DNA of 64,000 bases from CAG-488 sp051881315. Its GTDB lineage: Bacteria > Bacillota > Clostridia > Oscillospirales > Acutalibacteraceae. Positions 58,061 through 64,000 of this stretch are shown here, piece after piece. Where the stretch lies: positions 206,407-270,406 of the forward strand of contig JBJEPQ010000029.1 of assembly GCA_051881315.1 (NCBI GenBank), given 5' to 3'. The notes below the pieces were generated by a model. That model saw nothing but the letters and a program-made list of their open reading frames with translations. It did not search any database and was not told the DNA's origin. The stretch's first letter is position 1. Each line of letters begins with the position of its first letter. The position numbers and the translations under genes are program-made.

Positions 58061-59131
58061 ATGAAAAATGCACTTATTCTTTTCGGCGGCGTATCGAGTG
58101 AGCATGATATCTCGGTCGTTTCCGCCCGTTCCGTTATCGAAAATACACCGAAAGATAAATATAATCTTATCCTTGTCGGCATCACCAAGGACGGCCGCTG
58201 GCTCAAATATGACGGCGATCCCTCAAGGCTTCCGGAGGATAAATGGCTTGAGGATACGGATCTCCTTTCAAAGGCGATCGTTTCTCCCGACCGCAGTGAC
58301 CACGGAATACTTGTTTTCGGCAAGGACGGCGTTGAAAAAATACATATCGACGTTGCTTTCCCCGTGCTTCACGGCAAGAACGGCGAGGACGGCACGATAC
58401 AGGGATTTCTTCAGGTGGCGGGAATACCGTTCGTCGGCTGTGATATGCTTTCCTCCGCCTGCTGTATGGATAAGGTGGTGACCAACACTCTTGCCGATGC
58501 GGCAGGTATTCCGCAGGCAAAGTGGCTCGGTTTCAACAGATATGATTATGACAAAAACTCCGGGGACTATCTCAAAAAGGCTGAGGAATATCTCGGATTT
58601 CCGATTTTCGTCAAGCCTGCCAACGCAGGCTCGTCCGTCGGCGTAAGCAAGGCTGTAGACAGAGCTTCGCTTACCGTTGCCATCGAAAAAGCCTTTGCCG
58701 AGGACAGCAAGCTCGTTCTTGAAGAGGGCATTGACGGTATGGAGGTTGAGTGTGCCGTGCTCGGCAATGAGGAACCTATCGCCTCTGTCTGCGGCGAGAT
58801 TGTTCCCTGCAACAGCTTCTACGATTACGAGGCAAAATACATCAATCCGTCCTCTGAGCTTCACATTCCGGCAAGGCTTCCACAGGAGAAGATCGACGAG
58901 GTCAGAGCGGCGGCCTGCAACGCATACAAGGCTCTCGGCTGCAGCGGACTTGCAAGGGTTGATTTCTTTGTCAGACACAGCGACGGCAAGGTCATGCTCA
59001 ACGAGCCTAACACGATACCGGGCTTCACCTCGATTTCAATGTATCCGAAAATGTTCGCCGCTTCGGGCATACCCTACGGCGAGCTTATCGACAGGCTCTT
59101 TACCCTTGCTCTGGAGAAATGGGAAAGATGA
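58061..59131 (+). CDS. ddl: D-alanine-D-alanine ligase
   Basis: Ddl joins two D-Ala for peptidoglycan precursors. The 356-residue ATP-grasp protein has FGGVSSEHDISVVSA (8-22), HGKNGEDGTIQGFLQ (about 105-119), VKPANAGSSVGVSK (about 185-198) and NEPNTIPGFTSISMYPKMF (about 311-329). The last is the ligase end motif. Start ATG behind TTAGGATG. Overlaps the following DUF1934 gene by four bases. Confidence 0.95.
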   Translation: MKNALILFGGVSSEHDISVVSARSVIENTPKDKYNLILVGITKDGRWLKYDGDPSRLPEDKWLEDTDLLSKAIVSPDRSDHGILVFGKDGVEKIHIDVAFPVLHGKNGEDGTIQGFLQVAGIPFVGCDMLSSACCMDKVVTNTLADAAGIPQAKWLGFNRYDYDKNSGDYLKKAEEYLGFPIFVKPANAGSSVGVSKAVDRASLTVAIEKAFAEDSKLVLEEGIDGMEVECAVLGNEEPIASVCGEIVPCNSFYDYEAKYINPSSELHIPARLPQEKIDEVRAAACNAYKALGCSGLARVDFFVRHSDGKVMLNEPNTIPGFTSISMYPKMFAASGIPYGELIDRLFTLALEKWER

Positions 59132-59556
59132 ATTGCCTGATAACGATTTATGATATGCACCTGACCGACGGCGAAACCGAACGCTCTGAGATGATAACGA
59201 TTGCAGTCATCGAGGGCAGTGCGGAACGCTACACCGTTGAATACAGGGAGCAGGCAGAGGAGATGAAGGACTGCCTGACAAGAATCACCGTGACCGGCGG
59301 AAAATGCGTTGAAATCGTCCGGGAGGGCTCATACAGCACGGCGATGAAGCTTGAAGAGGGCAGACACAACCTCTGCTCCTACTCAACCCCGGTCGGAAAT
59401 ATTCTTATGGGGATATATGCCACAAAGGTTGTTTCGGACTTTCACGGCGGCAGACTTAACAGGCTTGAATTTATGTATAAAATTGATGTTGAAAATCAAA
59501 TGATAAGCCGAAACAGAATAAAAATATTAACGGATTATAAAACTGAACTCCTATAA
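59128..59556 (+). CDS. DUF1934 protein (YwiB-like)
   Basis: The 142-residue protein is a predicted lipocalin-like beta barrel of the DUF1934 family. The ATG at 59128 overlaps the ddl stop (ATGA); this is preferred over an ATG three codons earlier. Bacillus subtilis ywiB likewise precedes argS, so the neighbourhood is conserved. Function unknown. Confidence 0.8.
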   Translation: MNCLITIYDMHLTDGETERSEMITIAVIEGSAERYTVEYREQAEEMKDCLTRITVTGGKCVEIVREGSYSTAMKLEEGRHNLCSYSTPVGNILMGIYATKVVSDFHGGRLNRLEFMYKIDVENQMISRNRIKILTDYKTELL

Positions 59557-59603
59557 GAATAGTGTTCAATGCTTTTTAAAACAGTTGAAAGGAATGGTTA
59601 TAA

Positions 59604-61349
59604 ATGTCATATATAGTCAACAAGGTTCAGGACGACCTTAAAAGAATAGTTGACGATGCCGCAAAGAAAGCGGTTGAAAACGGCGGCTTTGCCGTCTGTC
59701 CGTCAGCGAGCTTCAATGTTGAAATTCCTGCCGACAGGGCGAACGGAGATTTTTCAACCAATGCCGCAATGGCTTGGGCAAGGGAGCTGAGAAACGCTCC
59801 GAGAAAGATCGCCGACACTCTCACCGCAGAAATGGATCTTAGCGGCACATACTTCCAAAGAGTTGAGGTTGCAGGTCCCGGATTTATAAATTTCTATCTC
59901 AGCGACCGCTACTATGCCGATATTCTCAAGGATATCCGTGCCAAGGGCAAGGACTACGGCCGCTCCGACTACGGCAAGGGCAAGAGGATCAACGTTGAAT
60001 TTGTTTCCGCCAACCCGACAGGTCCGATGCACATGGGCAACGCAAGAGGCGGCGCACTCGGCGACTGTCTTGCCGCCGTGCTGGACTGTGCAGGCTATGA
60101 GGTCAGCCGTGAGTTCTACATCAACGACGCAGGCAATCAGATTGACAAATTCGCTCTGTCGCTTGACATCAGATATCAGCAGATATACAAGGGCGAGGAC
60201 GCTGTTGAACTGCCCGAGGACAGCTACCACGGCGAGGACATCAAGGTGCGTGCAAAGGAATTTGCCGATGTATACGGCGATAAATACCTCAATTCCGATG
60301 AGGCTGAACGCCGCAAGGCTTTGGTTGACTTTGCTCTGCCGAAGAATATTCAGGCGATGAAGGATACCCTTACAAAGTACAGAATTGAATATGACACATG
60401 GTTCCATGAGAGCGTTCTGCACAACGACGGCGAGCTTGCCGACACGATCGAGCTGATGAAGTCAAAGGGCTTGACCTACGAAAAGGACGGTGCGCTCTGG
60501 TACAAGAACATTGAGGTTCAGACCGAGAGACTGAAAAAGCAGGGACTTTCTCAGGAAAATATAGACAAGCTTGAGCTTAAAGATGACGTTCTTATCCGTG
60601 CAAACGGCAATCCGACATATTTTGCGGCGGATATTGCATATCACCGCAACAAGCTTGCCGTCAGAAATTTTGACACCGCCATTGACATCTGGGGCGCAGA
60701 TCACCACGGTCACGTTGCGAGAATGCAGGGTGCGCTTGACGCAATCGGCGTCGGCGGAGACAGGCTGAATGTTATTCTCATGCAGCTTGTCAGGCTCACC
60801 CGTGACGGCGAGGTCGTCAGAATGTCCAAGAGAACGGGCAAGGCAATCACACTTGTCGATCTGCTTGAGGATATTCCGATTGACGCAGTCAGATTTTTGT
60901 TCAATATGAGAGAACCCGGCTCACAGATGGAGTTTGACCTTGACCTTGCGGTTGAGCAGAGCGCAAAAAATCCTGTTTACTACTGCCAGTACGCTCACGC
61001 AAGAATTTGTTCCATCATCAAGAAGCTCAAAGCAGAGGGTATAGAGGCTCGTGACTGCACCGATGAGGAGCTTGAAGCTCTCAAAGAGCCTGAGGAGCGT
61101 GAGCTTATCAGACATCTTGCAGGACTTACAAATGAGATTGTCAACTCCGCAAAGCTCTACGATCCTGCAAAGATTACACGCTATGTTGTTGACCTTGCAA
61201 CTCTTTTCCATAAGTTCTACAATGCCTGCCGTGTTCAGTGCGACGATGATTCGCTTATGCAGGCAAGACTTTATCTTTGCATCTGCGTTAAGGATACTAT
61301 AAAGAATATTCTTGAAATGCTGAGCATCACCGTTCCCGAAAGCATGTAA
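59604..61349 (+). CDS. argS: Arginine-tRNA ligase
   Basis: ArgS charges tRNA-Arg. The 581-residue class I synthetase has the N-terminal Add1 domain, the HIGH-equivalent GPMHMGNARGGALGD (about 139-153), and VRMSKRTGKAITL (KMSK-like, about 411-423), with the DALR anticodon domain at the end. Ribosome site GAAAGGAA. Confidence 0.96.
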   Translation: MSYIVNKVQDDLKRIVDDAAKKAVENGGFAVCPSASFNVEIPADRANGDFSTNAAMAWARELRNAPRKIADTLTAEMDLSGTYFQRVEVAGPGFINFYLSDRYYADILKDIRAKGKDYGRSDYGKGKRINVEFVSANPTGPMHMGNARGGALGDCLAAVLDCAGYEVSREFYINDAGNQIDKFALSLDIRYQQIYKGEDAVELPEDSYHGEDIKVRAKEFADVYGDKYLNSDEAERRKALVDFALPKNIQAMKDTLTKYRIEYDTWFHESVLHNDGELADTIELMKSKGLTYEKDGALWYKNIEVQTERLKKQGLSQENIDKLELKDDVLIRANGNPTYFAADIAYHRNKLAVRNFDTAIDIWGADHHGHVARMQGALDAIGVGGDRLNVILMQLVRLTRDGEVVRMSKRTGKAITLVDLLEDIPIDAVRFLFNMREPGSQMEFDLDLAVEQSAKNPVYYCQYAHARICSIIKKLKAEGIEARDCTDEELEALKEPEERELIRHLAGLTNEIVNSAKLYDPAKITRYVVDLATLFHKFYNACRVQCDDDSLMQARLYLCICVKDTIKNILEMLSITVPESM

Positions 61350-61399
61350 ACCCTGCCTTTCGGCGGTCAGGTGTAAGGCAAAGTGAAAGTGAGTAAAAA

Positions 61400-63181
61400 A
61401 TGAAGCTGAAAGAAAGCATAAAAGAAAATAAAATAATATCCGAAATAGGCAGGGATTTTATCGCCAAGCTGGTTTCGTCATGGCTCTTTATGGGCTCGAT
61501 ACTCTTCCTGTTCAGCTCAGGCAGTACGATTGACGCAAAGCTTTTTCAGTCGATAAACATTCTTGTTGCCGTCGCTCTGTTCCTCGTGTTTTTTGCGGCG
61601 CAGACGGCAATAAGATATTTTTTCAACAGCGATAAAATCATTCCTGTATTCGTCCTGATGTCGGTATGCCTGTTTTCGATTGAGGCTTCGATGAAGGTGA
61701 CGGACAAGTTCGTGATACTCGGTTTCGTTGTCGCAGTATTTCTTGCGGCGAGATATGCGTATCTTTCGGGGCTTGAAATGAAAATAACGGCGAAATGTAC
61801 GGGCATTGTAACCGCCTGTGCCGCCCTGCTTTTTACGGTTTTTGTCTCGGCAATAATGGTGCTCAGGGTGCTGACCTACACATCGCCGAACTTCGATTTC
61901 GGTATTTTCTGCAATGTTTTCTATAATCTCAAGGAGAGCTTTCAGCCTCTTTCAACCTGCGAACGGGACAAGCTTTTGTCTCACTTTGCCGTTCATTTTT
62001 CACCGATTTTATATTTACTTTTGCCGATTTACTATATTTTTCCGTCGGAGCTTACGCTTAATATTTCTCAGGTAATTATTCTTTTCAGCGGCATTGTTCC
62101 TCTTTTGCTGATAATGAACAAATACAAGCTCGGCAATGCGGTGAAGATGTTCACGGCGATAGCGTTCTTTGCCTATCCTGCGATAAGCTACGGCTGTATC
62201 TACGATTTCCACGAAAACTGTTTTATTCTGCCTCTGCTTCTGTGGATGTTCTATTTCTACGAAAAGGGCAAAAATATTCCGATGTTTTTCTTTGCCGTCC
62301 TTGTCCTGATGGTCAAGGAGGAGGCATTTGCCTATGTTTTCATCTTTGCGGTTTACATCATTCTTGCCAAAAAGGACTACAAAAAAGGCCTGGCTTTGAT
62401 CGTCCTTTCCGTTGTTTATTTCGGTTGTGCTGTATTTTATATTTCGAGATTCGGCGAGGGAATAATGTCGAACAGGTTTGCAAACCTCAAGCTGCCCGAA
62501 GAAGGCTTGCTCGGAGTTATCAAGACGGTGTTCAAAACTCCTATGCTTGTGTTCAACGAGCTGTTCAGAAGCACGGCTTCCGAGTCGGCAAAGCTGATTT
62601 ATTTTATTCAGCTTTTTGTTCCGCTGGCAATGCTCCCGTTTATGACGAAGAAGTATTCAAGGCTTATTCTCGTCTGTCCCGTGCTGATAAACCTGCTTTC
62701 GGATTACTACTATCAGTGTGACCTCGGCAAGCAGTATTCGTTCGGCATTACGGCGTTCCTTTTCTATGCCGCCGTGATAAATCTTTCCGAAATACGGGAG
62801 AGAAAGGGCGGATTCCTTGCGTTTTCTTCCGCAATCGTCAGCATTGTGATGATGCTTTCGCTTATGTATCCGAGAATGACAAGCTATTCGCTGACATACA
62901 GCATAAATAAAGAGGAATTTGAAATTATCACCGCTGTCCTTGACGAGATTCCTGAGGACGCCAGCGTGACGGCATCAACGTTCTTTGTTCCCAAACTTTC
63001 TCAGCGCAAAGTGATATATGAGCAGTATTATCACAACGCCGTTGATACAGACTATCTTGTCCTTGACCTCAGAAGCTCCAATTCCGTTAAGATCGCCGAG
63101 ATCGAACAGCCTTACATTGACGCAGGCTATGAGATGATCGTTAATTATGACGGATTGATAAGAGTGTATTGCAGGGGTTGA
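61400..63181 (+). CDS. DUF2079 membrane protein
   Basis: The 593-residue protein has about 12 to 14 hydrophobic segments and the DUF2079 marks: SPNFDFGIFCNVFYNL (about 160-175), a loop with LLSHFAVHFSPILYLLLP, YDFHENCFILPLLLW and VKEEAFAYVF. The family is related to polyprenyl-phosphate-dependent glycosyltransferases of the GT-C type; the substrate is unknown. The stop codon is only two bases before the first palindromic repeat unit, so the 3' end may have been reached by an insertion. Confidence 0.82.
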   Translation: MKLKESIKENKIISEIGRDFIAKLVSSWLFMGSILFLFSSGSTIDAKLFQSINILVAVALFLVFFAAQTAIRYFFNSDKIIPVFVLMSVCLFSIEASMKVTDKFVILGFVVAVFLAARYAYLSGLEMKITAKCTGIVTACAALLFTVFVSAIMVLRVLTYTSPNFDFGIFCNVFYNLKESFQPLSTCERDKLLSHFAVHFSPILYLLLPIYYIFPSELTLNISQVIILFSGIVPLLLIMNKYKLGNAVKMFTAIAFFAYPAISYGCIYDFHENCFILPLLLWMFYFYEKGKNIPMFFFAVLVLMVKEEAFAYVFIFAVYIILAKKDYKKGLALIVLSVVYFGCAVFYISRFGEGIMSNRFANLKLPEEGLLGVIKTVFKTPMLVFNELFRSTASESAKLIYFIQLFVPLAMLPFMTKKYSRLILVCPVLINLLSDYYYQCDLGKQYSFGITAFLFYAAVINLSEIRERKGGFLAFSSAIVSIVMMLSLMYPRMTSYSLTYSINKEEFEIITAVLDEIPEDASVTASTFFVPKLSQRKVIYEQYYHNAVDTDYLVLDLRSSNSVKIAEIEQPYIDAGYEMIVNYDGLIRVYCRG

Positions 63182-63183
63182 AA

Positions 63184-63330
63184 CAGCCTTCCCCTTGAGG
63201 GGAAGGTGGCGAGGGACGAGGCGGATGAGGTGTAAAAAGCTGAAAACAAAGAAGAAATATAATGTCATCAGACTTGCTCCACCTCATCACCGCCTGACGG
63301 CGGAGCTTCCCCTCAAGGGGAAGCCTTGGC
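63184..63330 (+). repeat. Palindromic repeat unit A
   Basis: The left end holds CCTTCCCC-TTGA-GGGGAAGG (63187-63206) and GATGAGGTG; then a 45-base A/T-rich core; then CACCTCATC, CCGCCTGACGGCGG and CTTCCCCTCAAGGGGAAG (63307-63324). The two ends are inverted copies of each other, so the unit could fold as a pair of hairpins or one large cruciform. It is separated by two bases from the DUF2079 stop. Confidence 0.85.
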
Positions 63331-63378
63331 AAGTTTGTGCGTAGAATTTAATTTTATGTCTGAAATCTATCGCCTTTT

Positions 63379-63530
63379 CAGCCTTCCCCTCGAGGGGAAG
63401 GTGGCACGGCGGTACGCCGTGACGGATGAGGTGTTAAAAGCTGAAAACCAAGCAGAAATGTAATGTAATCAGACTTGCTCCACCTCATCACCGCCTAACG
63501 GCGGAGCTTCCCCTCAAGGGGAAGCCTTGC
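63379..63530 (+). repeat. Palindromic repeat unit B
   Basis: Second copy of the unit, with the same ends (CCTTCCCC-TCGA-GGGGAAGG on the left, CTTCCCCTCAAGGGGAAG on the right) and the same core in slightly changed form (AAAAGCTGAAAAC then CAGACTTGCTCC). The left part carries an extra small palindrome, ACGGCGGTACGCCGT. The 48 bases between A and B are unique. Confidence 0.85.
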
Positions 63531-63597
63531 ATAGTTTCATCAGATTTTAAAGCTTTGTAGTCTAAAAGCTAATGTCTGATTTGGGGAAGGTGTAAAT
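63531..63597 (+). other. Gap between repeat unit B and the DUF559 gene
   Basis: A/T-rich sequence with no reading frame or clear promoter. It ends in GGGGAAGGTGTAAAT just before the start codon; GGGGAAGGTG is shared with the inner left end of units A and B. Confidence 0.6.
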
Positions 63598-63945
63598 ATG
63601 AACGATAACAGCAACAAAAAATTAACACCAAATGCACAGACACTAAGAAAGAATATGACAAAAGAAGAATGTCGCTTATGGTATGATTTTTTAAAGAAAC
63701 TTCCTGCAACCTTTAACCGTCAAAAGGTGATTGGAAAATATATCGTCGATTTCTATTGTGCAAAAGCAAAATTAGTAATTGAATTGGACGGATCGCAGCA
63801 TTTCGAAGACGGAGGTTTAGCATCTGACAAAATTCGAGATGCTTATTTGAAAGAAAATGGACTTACGGTTCTGAGATATTCAAACTATGATGTAAACACA
63901 AATTTTGAAGGTGTATGTGCGGATATCAAGCAACATATTATTTAA
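63598..63945 (+). CDS. DUF559 endonuclease-like protein
   Basis: The 115-residue protein has the DUF559 layout, a Vsr-like PD-(D/E)xK fold: TLRKNMTKEECRLWYDFL, FNRQKVIGKYIVDFYC, LVIELDGSQH with the E-x-D catalytic pair, and the Arg-rich VLRYSNYDV end. The gene is clearly richer in A/T than its neighbours, a sign of transfer. Its start is directly after GGGGAAGGTG, which equals the inner edge of the repeat's left end and can act as ribosome site; its stop touches the repeat's right half. The natural substrate is unproven. Confidence 0.85.
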   Translation: MNDNSNKKLTPNAQTLRKNMTKEECRLWYDFLKKLPATFNRQKVIGKYIVDFYCAKAKLVIELDGSQHFEDGGLASDKIRDAYLKENGLTVLRYSNYDVNTNFEGVCADIKQHII

Positions 63946-64000
63946 CACCTCATCACCGCCTGACGGCGGAGCTTCCCCTCAAGGGGAAGCCTTGGCAAGT
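63946..64000 (+). repeat. Right half of a repeat unit after the DUF559 gene (cut by window edge)
   Basis: All 55 bases up to the window end match the right part of unit A (from CACCTCATC to GGCAAGT). The match begins immediately after the DUF559 stop codon. There is no left half next to it; the coding sequence is in that place. Confidence 0.88.

Noticed and set aside
63184..64000. CRISPR array
   Set aside because: Units are long, internally palindromic, irregularly spaced and only two and a half in number; no cas gene is nearby.

Overview
The window looks like chromosome from a spore-forming, anaerobic gut-type Clostridia, most like the Oscillospiraceae/Ruminococcaceae. The basis is gene content: GyrAB, a Crh-like HPr, SipL with a SigE-type promoter, a GerA-family germination protein, a YlmC/YmxH protein, several glycoside hydrolases without signal peptides, DUF559 and DUF2079 proteins, and strong TTGACA/TATAAT promoters. 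The species cannot be named from this sequence alone. Most of the window is ordinary housekeeping DNA. The unusual signals are mainly in the spaces between genes.

Layout. 1-7.6 kb: end of a GH36 alpha-galactosidase, rimM-trmD, a Crh-like HPr with Ser at position 15, uvrC, rsmD-coaD, a coiled-coil protein, a zinc-ribbon protein and a PepV-type dipeptidase. 7.6-11.7 kb: exopolysaccharide genes (GT4 glycosyltransferase, O-antigen ligase/polymerase, single-chain BY-kinase). 11.7-15.2 kb: genes with a sporulation or germination flavour (unknown protein, SpoIID-like/peptidoglycan-binding protein, GerA-family protein). 15.2-20 kb: manA, an orphan phage-tail-like LRR gene under a perfect LexA box, sipL, gtrA. 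20-24 kb: sugar isomerase and Gfo/Idh oxidoreductase, converging with a sodium:solute symporter that has a 20-codon leader ORF. 24-29.8 kb: purB-gtrA-GT2, a C_GCAxxG_C_C protein with Mrp, zinc ribbon and GH27 alpha-galactosidase. 29.9-36.9 kb: NanA-like aldolase and sialidase-like protein, secreted metallophosphoesterase, radical SAM protein, trpS, HAD phosphatase. 36.9-46.5 kb: two secreted proteins of unknown function, GPH transporter, DUF554, nucleotidyltransferase, two tRNA-Ser genes followed by a GC-rich repeat island, small orphan genes, a secreted ceramidase-like protein and YlmC/YmxH. 46.5-58 kb, minus strand: hisS-aspS, membrane proteins, mgsA, and an unknown gene followed by gyrB-gyrA. 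58-64 kb: ddl, DUF1934, argS, DUF2079, then palindromic repeats around a DUF559 nuclease-like gene.

Best candidates for something new: (1) the isolated tail-fibre-like gene at 16.3-17.7 kb, which has a textbook LexA operator inside its promoter but no phage genes beside it; (2) the repeat units at 63.2-64.0 kb with the DUF559 gene sitting where the spacer of a unit would be, which looks like a minimal mobile element; (3) the leader ORF and hairpin ahead of the symporter; (4) the HPr with Ser15 and intact Ser46; (5) leader structures at 11.70 and 19.34 kb in which a terminator-like hairpin overlaps a ribosome site or the start of transcription. All functions are read from sequence and remembered family features; no database search was run.
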